Assembly (NCBI GenBank): GCA_946807835.1
Contig: OX327683.1
Span: 12,343,001-12,407,000, forward strand
Direction: 5' to 3'
Length of the DNA stretch: 64,000 bases
Origin: Ailanthus altissimus
Taxonomy: Eukaryota; Streptophyta; Magnoliopsida; Sapindales; Simaroubaceae
Shown here: positions 21,106 to 33,900 of the stretch, one piece after another
Layout of the letters: each line of letters begins with the position of its first letter
How positions within the stretch are numbered: position 1 is the stretch's first letter
Program-made: the position numbers and the translations under genes
The notes under the pieces: generated by a model
The model's database searches: none
What the model was told of the DNA's origin: nothing
The model's input: the letters and a program-made list of their open reading frames with translations, nothing else

Positions 21106-23303
21106 TGTTGGAGCTGGTGCTCATGTGCCATTCCAATATTGTATGAATATTAATTGTTAATATTTATACAATAAACATTTCGAATAAAGATTGTTAATAT
21201 CATATTAATATGGTATAATGCTTGTAACATTACAGACATTGTTTGATCTGAAAGAGTTCAGATCTGGTCTAAAGGAGTTTAGATCAGAACTAATAGTTAG
21301 CAAAGCTGAGAGTTATAAATGCTAAAAGTTAGCACTGTTAAGAGTTAGCAGGTTATAAGAGTCAGCGAGGTCTAAAGAGTTAGAACCTTGTCTATAATGG
21401 GACAAAGACCTGAGAGTATACTTGTAATGATATAGTTGCAAAGAGTTGCAATAGGTGTTAAGAAATATCATTATGTAAGTATGTCTCAAAGATAATGTTC
21501 CTGATCTATAATTACTAATGCGGGTCTATCGGTGATTCACTTTACATAGATTAGTGTATGTCTATATCTGACTGGTTCAGATGGTTGTTCTTAGCTGACC
21601 ATAAGCTTAGAGCTTGTATAGGCATGCGGATATCCAGTCAGGACTGGATACTGAACAGACTTATGAGGACCCCAATAGATATCCTATGACACCGTCAAAG
21701 GAAGGTCCTCTCGAGTTGAGTAGTATTCGTGGTCCTTTGACCTGAGCGCCACGGTGGTCTTGTGAGTGATCCATCATGCTTTGGTTCCACATATGTCAGA
21801 GACCTTTCATGGTCTGACCGCTATGTGTCGCTGGGTATGGTCCGATGCTCATGGAGTCCGGTGTGCATAGATACGGGATCCGTCAGCTTACGTAGGTAAG
21901 TTGTATATCCGATGCTCCGAGATTGTATTTCATAAAGTCTTGTGGCCACAAGCATAAACCCGGGAAAAGAGTTTCCCATAGGGTTAAACAATATAGCAAA
22001 AGTGTTTGCGTATATTGTTTATCGAGATACGAATCTGGAGATAAGATTATGGATGAGCAAATAGGGATTTGACGGTGCTGATCTATATCCCTGCACATCC
22101 AGGATATAAATGATGGAAGGATTATACGTATACGTTATGACCTCAACTTGTATGGTCTGACACGCTGATTTGTAATATTCATAACGTGTGCGTGGGGCAT
22201 CGATTACGGATTAATGGAACAGTTCCATTTGACAAATCGGATGTAGACCTAGTGAGTCCCAATATAAAATGTACTCTTTGAGCACTTGGGCAGTGTACCG
22301 TATTGAATTGTTCAATACAGTATAATTCAGCAATTACTAAGGTTACATTAACTAAAGTATGTGGTTAAATTGGTAGGACCCACTTTAGGTTAACTTGGTA
22401 ACCGAGTAAGGATATAATAGTAATTTCACTTTATGATTATTTAATTGTTAAATAATAAGAATAAATATTTATTTATTTAATTGTTAAATAAATGATTTAA
22501 TTAACTATGATTAAAAGTTAATCATATAGTTAATTAAGTTAACCTTACTTAAAGGTTAAGTAAAGGTTAACCTAACTATGGTTAAGTTAGTTAACTATGG
22601 TTAAATTAATTAAATATTTATTAACTTAAAGGTTAAGTTAAAATAATCTAACTATGGTTAAATGTTAACTAAGGTTAGGTTAAGCCAAATGAAATGCAAA
22701 TGAAATTCAAATTAGTTTGGAATTAATGCATTTGTATATAAAGTGAAATGAAATTCAAAATTGAATTGAAAAATGTTTTAGATTTTAGGTTTTGCATTTT
22801 GGGAGCCAATTCAATTTGAGAAATTGAAATTGTTTGTTTTGTGTTTTAAGTGTTAGAACAACAAAACAAATTGAATTAATGGTTGCTAAATGTAATAACT
22901 AAAAACAAGATTTGTTTTATTTATTCAAGAGTTGAATAAAAGGAAAAACAAATTTAATTAAGTTAAATGGTTTAACTTTGTAAAATGTTTAAGAGTTAAA
23001 CACATATGCTGGATTAAGATGCTGCCATTCTAGACAATCAAACCCACCCTTGTTGATTGCTATAATTGATCAAAGATTCATTTCATGGTGGACTTCAAAG
23101 AAAATTAATCCAAAGGCTTCATTGGTGATTTTCTCAATCTCGAATTTCAGTTTATCAAATGTTATTTTCTGTGTTCATTGTATTTAATCTTCCGCTGTGC
23201 ACATGTATGTATGAGATATGTATATTGTTTGTATGATGAACACAACCCAAATGCAAAGAACCCTAAGTTTTATTTGTACCACACCACCCCATATAACCCA
23301 ACA
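21106..23303 (+). mobile_element. Solo LTR of family E, copy 2 (2198 bp)
   Basis: Starts tgttggagctggtg and ends tataacccaaca, flanked by perfect gtaat duplications (21101-21105, 23304-23308). When it is removed, the G1 LTR rejoins exactly as in the right copy (gattgtgtaatctctc). A TATA-like gtatataaag lies at 22734. Segment 22440-22690 is an array of ttaa/ggttaa words. It matches copies 1 and 3 in inverted orientation. Confidence 0.92.
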
Positions 23304-23308
23304 GTAAT

Positions 23309-23623
23309 CTCTCTCTAAAATAGTTTAAATGTTGTTTTTGCATAATATAGAGATGATTTATGAGTTAGGAAATTGTCATGATTAGAAGAAAATGGATTAG
23401 TGTTAGGTTAAAGGTAGAACCCCTTGTTTGAAGATGAAACAAGGCATTTATATAATTGGCCCAATGTTAGAGCTTTTAATTATCAAAATTGGGGTGTTCA
23501 TCACTTATATGAACGTTGGGCATTCATTTTCAGACACTGGGGCATTGATCACTATAAGAAATCACACTTCACTATTAATGTAGCGAATTACTGTAACAAT
23601 TTATATTTTTGCTCCAATTCCTA
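23309..23623 (-). repeat. G1 left LTR, part 2
   Basis: Continuation after the E copy 2 insertion. It shares gatgaaacaaggcatttatataat and 'ttcactattaatgtag' with 30227-30330. It stops at 23623, where a copia LTR of family B begins. Confidence 0.75.
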
Positions 23624-26003
23624 CGAGAGTAAGCCTTAGAAACAATTCGTGTTGCCAATTTCAAAGACATAGTATTGTGTAATCAATGAAAGCGTTCTTT
23701 ATTTATATGTGTAAGCTATTTCCTTTATTCAGTCATGCATTTAAATAAAGTACGCATATGAATATCCAGATAATTCATTTAAAAGTTAGATAGAATTTTT
23801 GAACTTGTTCCCTACGGAAGCAGTATTATCCGAACAATAATACTTATATAGTAGGCACACTAAATGCTTTCAAAAAGGATATTGTGAGATGATATGAATT
23901 CGAATGTCATAATGGTTATGTCACTTGGGCATTAGTGTGGACTATTGGTTAGAGAACTAATTGTCGAATGTGACCATCAAACGATGAATCACATGGTATT
24001 ACATGTAGTCAAAGATTCATCGTTTGGTAATATTAATGTACGATGTAGTCCTTTGACCAGAGACATTGTGATCGTAACATTGTGGATGCGTATGGTTCAT
24101 ATGGTGTATACGGCTGGAGCTAGTCATACTCTGGACAAAACGTCTACTTAGTCATTCGTTGTTCGTTCGCGAAAATGGTCGGTTGTCAAGACGGGATCCG
24201 TTGGCTCAAGTATAAAAGATTGGAGTTACTGCTGACTCAATTCGGGATTTGAGTTCTTAAAGGAACATCGATAAATGTCAAAAAATTAAATCTCTAGCCA
24301 GAGTATATGAAATGTCATATAAAGAGTTTGCAGTGACAAATTTCTACACATATCTATCGACTATTTTGAAAAGTATCCAGTTCGAGATTTTGATATTCCG
24401 TGAATCTATAATCGATCAGGATTAGACAACGGAGGGATATTACCTATATGTCAAATATGATCGGGAACAAAATTTTCAATGAGTTGTCAAGCCATTGTGG
24501 TTAAGGACTATGAAACATTGCTAGATGTATCCTATAGTCATTAGGCATTTTAGATCCATACAGATTCGCCTCACGGCTAATCCAAAATAGTCCTAAGGTC
24601 ACACCATATACCTTTGGTGTTGAGATGTGTTAGAGAGAAAGAGTTTATTATCCAGAGATGGCTAGTACTTTTTAAAGATAATAACCACATATTTGCGTAA
24701 AAGGTTACACGGATATAATTCAGAAATATATTCTAAGAGTTAAATATTTAGAAAATAATTAATTAGATTAATTATTAATTATCTTAATATGTTAAGATAA
24801 TTATATTGTGGGCTTTAAAAGATTTTTGAAGAGTTTAAAGGCTAAAATTACATTGATGGATTTTAAGTGAACTAATGAATTCATATGGGCCATGGATAAT
24901 GAAATTGCCTTTGGGCCAAAGGATTTAAGACCCAAGTGCCATAAAAGAATTTGTGAAATTCTAGGGAATAATTGTATAAAAGGTTGGTTAGTATATGAAC
25001 TAACCTAAAGCTTATTTTAAAGTGAGAAAAAACCTTATTAGGAAGAAAAACACAAAAGTGGCTTTCATTTCTCTCTAAGGACTTGGTGGGAATGCCATTT
25101 TAAGAAAGTGTATTTGTTCGGATTTAACTAGCCTAGGGTACCAAGAGTTTATTATGTGAAGTATCCAAAGCTAGGGCATAACAAATGAACCATAGCATAT
25201 GAGATGTGAAAAGAAATAATTTTCCTACTTATTAAAATTAATTGACAAAAAGTTTATTATGTGAGGTTAATTAAATTTAATAAGAATTTTATTCCCTATT
25301 AAGAAATCTAATCCAACATAAAATTTTAAATCGTGGGGAGTGCGAGATTTGAATAAATTAGTGGGAACTAAATAAGATTTAGCAGTTTTATTAAATTAAT
25401 TACGACACTAACAAGCAAATTAATTGTTTTTCAACAATACTTGTGATATTTGAACAAATGGCAAACAACGTAGTTCTCCTAAGTCTTCTCGAAAGACATA
25501 CATTGACCGAGCCCAATTACAGTAATTGGATAAGAAATCTAAAATTTATTTTTGACTTCGAAAACATCGTACATACTTGAGGGTCCACTTCCAGTCAATA
25601 TAGATCCCAATGCTTCACAACATGAAAGAGATACTTACGAGCAATGAAAAACAGACAATAAAAATGCTAGAAATTATATGATGGCTTCTATGTTTTGGGA
25701 TCTCTAGATGTGTTGCAAAAATTTTTCAGACGCATACACATCCTGATCTCTTTGGACGAGTTATACAAAGAGAATTCCAGATTGACGGAATACAAACTCT
25801 ATCTCTCTCTCTTCAATATGAAGCTGAGTGAGGGAATGCCACTTAATGACCATGTGATCAAGATGATCAACATGATGTCCTAACTACAGATGAATGATGT
25901 GATCCTTCCAAACCGCATCAGGGTGAATTTGATTCTCTAGTCCATCCCTTCGAGTTATAAAGCTTTTATAATCAATTACAATCTCAATAGGATTGAGAGG
26001 GAG
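23624..26003 (+). mobile_element. Copia B fragment: LTR, shortened leader and gag start
   Basis: An LTR beginning about 23624 (tacgagagtaagcctt, a mutated form of the tgttggtgtaagcc start of B') aligns with the inverted B' LTRs through 25040. A leader follows with a large deletion: 25090-25450 matches the B' leader, including 'attatgtgagg' motifs. Then comes gag at 25458. It is cut off by a chromovirus-like LTR at 26004. A TATA-like tgtataaaagg lies at 24974. Confidence 0.75.
25458..26003 (+). pseudogene. Copia B gag, 5' part
   Basis: Begins MANNVVLLSLLERHTLTEPN and continues NYSNWIRNLKFIFDFEN, very close to the B' gag at 40200. A frameshift near 25576, a stop after LWDL near 25705 and others break it. 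Pieces SLDELYKENSRLTEYKLYLS and NYNLNRIEREF are visible before the break at 26003. Confidence 0.85.
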
Positions 26004-27745
26004 TTTAATATCCAATCTCTATTAGTAGTATTAGCGGCTAGATTTTGGTATAGAGCAAATAAGACACCGTAGGGTTACTCGATTTTAACCCTATTAGAAA
26101 TATTTTCTTTATAGTGCACGTGAGAGATATTAGACCTAATTTGGTAATTTTACACTCGATCGGAGCGCTGGACGACCCTAGAATATTTTTGAAATTTTTC
26201 TCTATTGGCTTGGAAAAGAAAATTCTAATTTACTACATCAATTTCCATTTAAGGGTAATGTATGAAACAAGCCTTTATTGAGAAACATAATCCATATATT
26301 AGAGAATGAACCAATTAGAAAAAATCTCATGGATTGCCAAGTTGAAAATTCTAGTTAATTCTTTGGACTATTTTAACTAGATAGTTACAAATGAACTAAT
26401 TACATAATTAGTTTTCAACTAACAGCAAATTAGTAATTTTAAGAAAGGTGAAGGGAAATTATGTCCAACCAAGTTATAAGGTGTTTAATAATTTTCAGGG
26501 TGCTGGGTAATGAGTTAGATTAAATTAAATGACTTCATAAATGAAAAATCGGGAAGTAGTATGTATCCGGGCTTTGTATGCCGATTAGGGCGTTTAGTAG
26601 TTAAATGAGATTCTAGCATTTGATTTGGTTCTAAATGTCTTTTATGGCTCATAGGTGAAGAAAACCGAGAGCAGTAACGGGAGCAGAAATCCAAAGCGAA
26701 ATTAAGCTTGGATCGGTTATGAGTGAAAATTTGCTTTTTCTGTTATTTTTCGTTTATTATGTTTCCGCATAATGAAAATATATGTTTTACAAGTTTTCAA
26801 TGCATAAACATAATTTATGATCTTGATATATATCCATAGATATGCATTTACATGTTCGATTTAAGAAACAGTTTTAAAATTTCTGCATTCGTTTTAAAGG
26901 CCATTGGTACCCTCAAATTATAGTGGTGGTGATTGTATTAGACCCGGCCGGTATATCCCGTGCACATGGGCAGATTTTGGGGGTGTGTCACTAACTCTGG
27001 AAAGTCGGGATGTCGAGTCATGTGAGTCGCTCTATGTGTATGGGGTATTTCTCACTATATATATGCGATATAGGATTCCGCTGCATAGCCAGTAAGATGT
27101 CTTGAGATGTCACTGTGGGTGCTGCTAGTTGAGGTGCCCCATGACCTACTCACGTGTGCAGTGCTAGTTGAGTTGCTACGTGAATATAGAGCTTTAGGGT
27201 TACCATTGGTACAGTTTAGAAAGAAAATGGCCGAGCGAGTACTTTACTAGTTTTTGATTTATTGATAGCATTTATGCATTTATATGCATACGGCAGTTAT
27301 TATGCAAGACAGATTTTAGATATTGCTTTCCAAAGACGTAGATAAAACCCGTTCGGTAAGATTTCATCGGCATATGATATTAGAAACCGTTTTACAGCTT
27401 TACATTTATTTTGGAAGCATGATTTATGCATGTACTTTAGAATTTGCTATTTTTGCATAATGTTATTTTATTTGAAATCTTAATTGCACTCACTGAGCTC
27501 ATTTAGCTCACTCGTTTTGTGTTTTATATTTTCTAAACCCTTCCCAGGTACAGGTCTCGATACGCAAGTTGCTGATTCTCTTATTGCCGAGTAGTAGGCC
27601 AAATCTGAAGATCATTTTTGTATATGTAAATGTGCTAAATAGCACAATTTACTTTATGCATAGTAGTGGTAGGCATGTATATATGTATATATGTTTTGAA
27701 CCAATAAGAAGAGATTTCGATATTTCGATGATCGTTTTTGCTTTT
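26004..27745 (+). mobile_element. Chromovirus-like LTR, copy 1 (internally deleted, right end truncated)
   Basis: Starts with a mutated tgtaatatcc and aligns with 52189-54640: 'caccgtagggttac', 'gtgcacgtgagagatattagac', 'gggcgtttagtagttaaatgagattctag', 'cccggccggtatatcccg'. Relative to that copy it lacks about 685 bp at 26450 and everything after 27745. No internal genes are attached. Confidence 0.8.
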
Positions 27746-29130
27746 CTTTGACTTTGATAGCTTCGTGAAAAATTTTTCAAAAAATGACTCGGACCATTTT
27801 TTTTAGCTTTACTGGAAAGATTTTAATCTTAAACCGAATAAGCTAGCCACTTTGTCCAATACAATAGCCTTTCCTTGATAAGTTTGTTTCATTGCTTCTT
27901 AGTCTTTCTTTTATGTGACATTGGCTTTTCATGTGCTTGATCTTTGATGGCTTCAATTATTATTTGCTTATGAAATGGTTGTGCTTCATCCATAATCACT
28001 ATGTCAACTTTGAAACAATAGGAGAAATTCATGAAACATTACCAATCAAGATTCTCTTTTCCAAGCTTCTTGGGCAATGGAATTGGTGGATTGTAATTAC
28101 TTAATAAGCTTTGTTGATGTACTTCTTCTTGTTCTTCTCTTTTTCCTCCATTAGCACTTCATCTGTGGGAAGATTCTCTTTTAATTCAGCTTTATCAATA
28201 GATTCATGTTGCTCTATTCTAGTTTCCAATTGCTTCTATGAGTTATTCAACTTAAGTATTTTCAGTCTGTAAAAAAGCAGCTTGGTCTTGTAAGAAAGCA
28301 TCTACATTCTCTATGAATTGTGTGAATATATCCTTAAAAAAGGGTTTTTTTTCATACTACAGCTAATTTTCTATTGGATTCAGGAGGATTCACTTTTCTT
28401 GAAGCTTGTTCTTAATTGTCAATCCAAAAGACATTTGTATGATCCTTCTATATCAAATTATAAACATTAGAGTTTAGGGTGTGCTATAGCCAATGATAAT
28501 GTCCTGTGTATTGTGTAGTAAACTTTGATAAGCTTTTTCATCTTCTTAATTATAGCAATATTGTAAGCTACCCATTCAGAATCATTGAAGGCCATTATAA
28601 AAGGTTTGCATAATTACTCGCATTAGAATATTGGGGTGTGGACATTTTCTTAGTAACTCATTGAATACGTCTGATGCAATTATTCATCATCATTCTGCCC
28701 AAATAAAGTTATAGCATAGCTCATCATTGCTGTCCTAGCCGGTGGGAAAACTTTTATAGAAAATTTATGAATAAATTCAATCTATGTTGTAATAAACTCT
28801 GATGGTAGTGATTTTAGCCAAATCTTTGCTCTATCTCAAAGTGAAAAAAGGAATAGTCGAAGCTGTATTGCATCATCTAAGACTCCATTGTATTAGCATA
28901 AATTGCAATTTTCTAGAAAATTCTTGATATGCACATTAGGATCATCATTTGGACAACTATTGAATTATACTAAAGTCTTTATCAATTGAATCATCTTTGG
29001 CTGAATTTCAAAGTAGTCAACATCTATGGAAGGTGCCCGAATGCTAAACTATATGTTTCTTACTTGTAGGTTAGTCTTTGTGTTCTAACTTGGTGTTGTT
29101 CCACCATCAAGAATGAATCAAATAAACTAA
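27746..29130 (-). pseudogene. G1 gag relic (Athila-like)
   Basis: On the minus strand, pieces of a gypsy gag appear: FEIQPKMIQLIK, CPNDDPNVHIKNFLENCN, NGVLDDAIQLRLF, DRAKIWLKSLPSEFITT and KVFPPARTAMMSYAI, falling to about 28560. This parallels the gag domain of the young element, but it is full of stops and frameshifts. The left part (27746-28300) would be the linker and is barely recognisable. The gag is followed upstream by the primer site and LTR, the correct order for a minus-strand element. Confidence 0.75.
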
Positions 29131-29232
29131 AAAATGAAAATAAAAACAAGTAAAATAGTAACTATACAAAGAGATATCTGAAGTAAAAGCAAGGTATATT
29201 AGTATGAGTATTGGTAAGAATAACTAAATTCC

Positions 29233-29253
29233 CTAGTAATAACGCCAAAAACC
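29233..29253 (-). promoter_or_regulatory. G1 primer binding site, mutated
   Basis: The reverse complement reads ttttggcgttattactaggg, a decayed form of the tggcgccgttgccgggg site, directly inside the right LTR. Confidence 0.6.
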
Positions 29254-30538
29254 TATTGTATACGATGTGTGAGTGCAAGTGCACGCTATCATAAACAAGT
29301 AATAGAGTGATAAGTAGAGTATCGATCCATAAGGAATTTGTGTGTGTTCTTAACCACATACTAAAATTGTGTCTCCTTGCCTTTATCTAGAAAAATATTA
29401 ATTAGATTTATTTGCACTAAAACTAAATACTAATGATGTTAGTCAACCCTAATAGTGCAAATAATGAAGTACATTCACTATATGAAGAGTATCTAGGACT
29501 ACAGATATCCCTCAATATGATTTTGTTATCCAAATTATTAGTCTCTCAATTCAATTATTGGCCACAACACGAACCTTATTACAAGCCTCTTCCGATGATT
29601 GAGCGATTATACCTTAATCTATCAAATTCTTATATTTTTATGGTAATTCAAATAAATCAAGGTTCATTATTAACAAGTTGTATTGACTATACACACCATA
29701 TAGGTATATTCCTATCCTATATTGAAACTTGTAGTTATTACTCTATAATCATGCATTAATTTGTCTAGGTCTAAACACTAAAATGCCTTTTACAAGTCTA
29801 TCCAAATTTCCTTAATCATCCAATCACTATTCCTAGCATATTGAAAGCGTTAATAGTAAACAAATTGAATAATAAACTAAGTTCATAATAACAGGATTAA
29901 ATAATTCAAGTACACATATTTAATTCAAGTCTATAACCCTATATAATAAAATTACATCACAAAATAGGAGTTTAATGGCTAAATAACAATAATAAAATTT
30001 AATACAACCAATCTAAACTGAATTTATGAAGACAAGATGGACTCTAATCAATTTATGAGCTTGGTTGAATACTCCAATAGTTAGCCAAAATGCTATTGAT
30101 TGTGTAATCTCTCTCCAAATTAGCTTAAAATGTTGTTGTTGAATAATACGGGTGTGATTTTAGGTTAGTGATGTGTTAGGATTGAGAGAAAATGGGTTAA
30201 GGTTACAGGGGAATCCTTTGTTTAGAGATGAAACAAGGCATTTATATAATCGGTCCAATACTGGAGCTTTCAATTTTCAACGTTGGGGCGTTGATCACTA
30301 TGGCAAATCACTTTTCACTATTAATGTAGAAATTTGCTATAGAATTTTATATTTTTGCTCAATTCCTTCATTTTCCATCTTTTCATGATATAAAACCGTG
30401 TAAAAATAACATTCAAAGCATAAATGGTTCTGAAATTACTAGAAAACGGAAAGTTTCTATGATAATTTGAGGTCTAGAAATATGTCTAATTTACAACCAT
30501 CAAGAGACAAAAGTCCCAAAATAGAGTACAATAATTTC
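29254..30538 (-). repeat. G1 right (5') LTR
   Basis: Aligns with 20279-21105 and 23309-23623 in the same orientation. The reverse-strand TATA-like attatataaatgcc lies at 30237-30249. The right limit is uncertain (ends about ttca at 30538). Copia A resumes by 30553. Confidence 0.7.
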
Positions 30539-30552
30539 AAAATGAAGAGAAA

Positions 30553-33500
30553 GGTACAAATTGTACTTAAATAGGAGAAATGTGGAAATGTGATGAAATA
30601 ATTTTTGACAATGTATTTTCACTTGCAGTAGCTATGAATAATGATTTTGAGCCACAAACTATTGATTAATGTAAAGAAATATATGACTGTCTCTAATAGA
30701 AAGAAGTATTCAAGCAAAATTAACTTCGCTAGCCAACCATGAAGTATTTGAATCTATAGTCCGAACACCTGTAAGATATAAATGGGTTTTTATATGAAAA
30801 CATAACGAAAATGACGAGGTCATAAGATATAATACAATACTCATTGCTCAAGGAATTTTTTTTATAGAGATCTAGTATTGATTATGACAAAACTGTTGGA
30901 GCATGTAATTTAGGTGCATATATGTGAATATGTTTATTGCAAATAACTAAATGCATGTTTAACCAGCACATAATTATACAGTGGAATCAAAAACTAATTT
31001 CTTATGTAATAAACACATTGAAATTGAAATCCTGTTACACTAACAGTTATAAAAAAATTACCTTTGAAGCCGTTAGAACATTTCTTTACTCGGGGTCTAC
31101 CTTGAAGAGTTCCCATTCACAATTCTAGGATTCAAGAATCCATGGGATTAAAAATTCTAGAATGGCAGCATTTGATTGATGATTTTCAGTAGAATTCAAA
31201 CTTAAATTTCTATTAAATGGGGTTGTTTTACTAAGTGTGAAATGAGGGACTACGTTGAAACATTTATAAAGCTTCTTTATATACTTAGTAAAAATAGGGG
31301 GCTAATGCAACATTTTTAAATCTTTAGCATATAAGCATCTTATGCATACTGCCAAGTCTCAATCATGCAAAGCTTCCTATTTGTCAAACAAGTGGTCATG
31401 TGTCAAGATTCCCTTTGCCATGCAATAGGGACCTCTTTGCAACATTTACAAAGTATGCTTTTCACTTTCTAGAGAGGTCTTAAAACGTATCCTGCTTTTC
31501 AAAATCATCCTGGATTGAATCGTTTGATCCATATCACTACCCAATGCTCAATGAGTATACTTCATATTATGAGATTCATAGGTTCACCTTCGTTTATCTT
31601 ACAGAATACTTCCGCAAATCTGTGAATAATGCCCCACACACACGTTACAAATATTACAGAACGAAGCATTGAACCATAAAAGGTAAGGTTAACTATATCT
31701 ATATAATCTTTTCATCACCTATATATTGGAAGAGCAGAGATACAGATCATCACTATCAAATCTTTATGTGCTACACCATGAACTTATCTCTAGATTTTTA
31801 TTTTTGTAAAACAATATCCGTAAAATCCTTTGTGATATTATTTAACCCTATGAAAAAAATATTTTTTGGGGTATCTACTTTTGACCAAAAGACTTCCTGA
31901 AATATAATTCTCGAAATATCAGGATATACAAATCACCCATATAAGCTGACAGATCCTATATCTATGCATGCCGGACTTCATAAGTATTGGACCATACCCA
32001 GAAACATTCAGCAGTCAGAAAATGAAAAGTTTCTAACATGCATGAAATCAAAGCATGGTGTACCACTCATAAGCCTACCATGGTGCTCAGGTCAAAGGAC
32101 TACGAATACTAAACTTGAAAAGGCCTTCTATTGATGGCTTTATGGGATGTCTATTGGAGCTCCTCATGAGTCTGTTTAGTACCCAATCCTTACTTAATAC
32201 TTGTATGCCCATACAGGCTTCTGCTAAGCCCATGTTCTGCTAAAACTAACCATCCGAATAATCCAGATATGAACATACACTGATCCAAAAGGAATACCAA
32301 TCAACATGTGTCGGCAACCATGGATCAGGAATGATGTTTTTGAGAATATACTGCATAATGACATTTCTTAGCACCATTTTCAATGCTTTGCAACTATGTC
32401 ATTACTAATACATTCTTGAATCTTTATTCTATTTCAAAGAAGGTCCTAACTTTTAGAATTGTTAACTTTTAGCTGACCCAAACTCCTTTGGTCAAATCTA
32501 AACTTCTTTAGATCTATAATATCTGTAAATGTTACAAGCTTATTATTATTTAATTTTATATTAACAAGTATTATCAAAATGATTACTGTTAATCGAAATA
32601 GCATGTGACCACCATCTCTAATAAAAACTTATTCCCTTGTGATGCATATAATTACATTTGGATTTTTTATAAACATGGTAGTCTAAAAAAAGAATGATAT
32701 GTATTTTATGGATGTAGTGGCAGCTTACCTATATGGGTTACTTGACACAGATATTCACATAAATGTCCCTGAAGGATTCAATATGCCTGAAGTATTAATC
32801 ACAATTCGTATTCAATCAAGCTATAAAGATTTTTGCATGGATTAAAACAATCTAGGCACATGTGGTACAATTGCCTAAGTGAATATTGATAAAGGAATGA
32901 TATATTAATGACCCAATATGTTTATGTGTATTTATAAATAAAAAAAATACAAAATTTGGGTTTGCTATTATTGCTGTATATATGGATGATATAAATATGA
33001 TTAGGACTCTTGAAGAGCTATTGAAGACTATAGAATACTCAAAAAACGAATTTGAAATGCTTAGGGAAGACTAAATCTTGTCTCAGCTTACCGATTGAGC
33101 ACAAATGAAATAGAATCTTTATCCATCAATCTATTTACAATGAAAAGATACTAAGAAGATTCAATATGGATAAATCCCAACCGTTAAATACCCCAATAGT
33201 TGTTCAGTCTCTTGATCCCAAAAAATACCTATTCTATCCCAAGAAAGACGATGAAAAAATAGTTAGTCCAGAAGTACCATATCTTAATGCAATTGATGCT
33301 TTATTATATATAGCCCAATGCATTAGAATGAATATAGCTTTTGTAGTAAGCTTATTGGCAAGGTTCAGTTCTACACAAACTTGACGTCATTAGAATATTA
33401 TCAAACATATATTATGTTACCTATGTGGAATGATAGATTTAAGAATATTTTATTCTGATGAAATTACAGAAAATCAAGGTCTAGTTAGTTTTGCATATGC

Positions 33501-33900
33501 TAGGTACTTATTTGATTCCCACAAAGCCGCTCGTAAATGAGATAAGCTTTTACTTACAATAATACATCAATATCATGGCGATCTATAAAGTAAATCTTTT
33601 TTGCCACCTCTTTAAATTATTCTAAGATCCTTGCACTACAGAAAGCAAGAAGGGAATACATATGGCTGCAATCTATCATTCATTACATCCATAGTACATG
33701 CATCTGACCTTCTACAATAAATATTCCAACTATAATATATGTAGACAATACTGCTTATATTGCTCAAGTTAGAGGTAATGTGAATCTCACAAAGAAAAGC
33801 GAGACCCGACACTTAATGAGGTTCTTGTTTTAGTCTTATTCAGATTTGCAAACAAACCAAAACAAAGATCCTTGACCTGTTATCAATAAAGATATAAAAA
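30553..33900 (+). pseudogene. Copia A reverse transcriptase-RNase H, dead and split by a solo LTR
   Basis: Resumes the copia A polyprotein. IGEMWKCDEIIFDNVFSLAV (about 30574) and NDFEPQTID start the RT domain, then SSIDYDKT ends at the insertion (30893). After the solo LTR, KTYSLVMHIITFGFF, the VYMDDINM catalytic block (32976-32999), PYLNAIDALLYIAQCIRMNI (33275-33335) and an RNase H region with SFAYARYLFDSHKAA (about 33490-33535) follow. Frames change repeatedly. It copies RNA to DNA in an active element; this one is dead. No 3' LTR is recognised after 33900. Confidence 0.8.
30894..32623 (-). mobile_element. Solo LTR of family E, copy 3 (1730 bp)
   Basis: Starts tgttggagcatg and ends catctctaata (from ctccaaca), flanked by perfect aaaac (30889-30893, 32624-32628). 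When it is excised the copia A RT frame rejoins. It aligns with copy 1 throughout ('acctttgaagcc', 'caatgccccacacac', 'gaccataccca'). The reverse-strand tatataaag near 31270 gives minus sense. Confidence 0.92.

Larger units (their letters stand above)
12040..30540 (-). mobile_element. Gypsy element G1 (minus strand), nested and internally deleted
   Basis: This element interrupts copia A. The pieces I assign are the left LTR (12040-12053, 20279-21105, 23309-23623), the gag relic (27746-29130), the primer site near 29238-29250 and the right LTR (29254 to about 30538). The two LTRs align over 'gatgtgtgagtgcaagtg', 'ccacaacacgaacct' and 'gatgaaacaaggcatttatataat'. The pentamer agaaa occurs before 12040 and just beyond the right end (30548-30552), a possible target duplication, but the right LTR end is uncertain. 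Most of pol is gone. Later insertions account for most of the length. Confidence 0.65.

Noticed and set aside
21883..22098. 71-codon minus-strand frame in solo LTR copy 2
   Set aside because: Lies wholly in a solo LTR shared with non-coding copies whose frames differ.
22440..22690. ggttaa/ttaa-rich stretch as possible telomere-like repeat
   Set aside because: The units are irregular and not the plant telomere repeat; it is an internal expansion of the E LTR.
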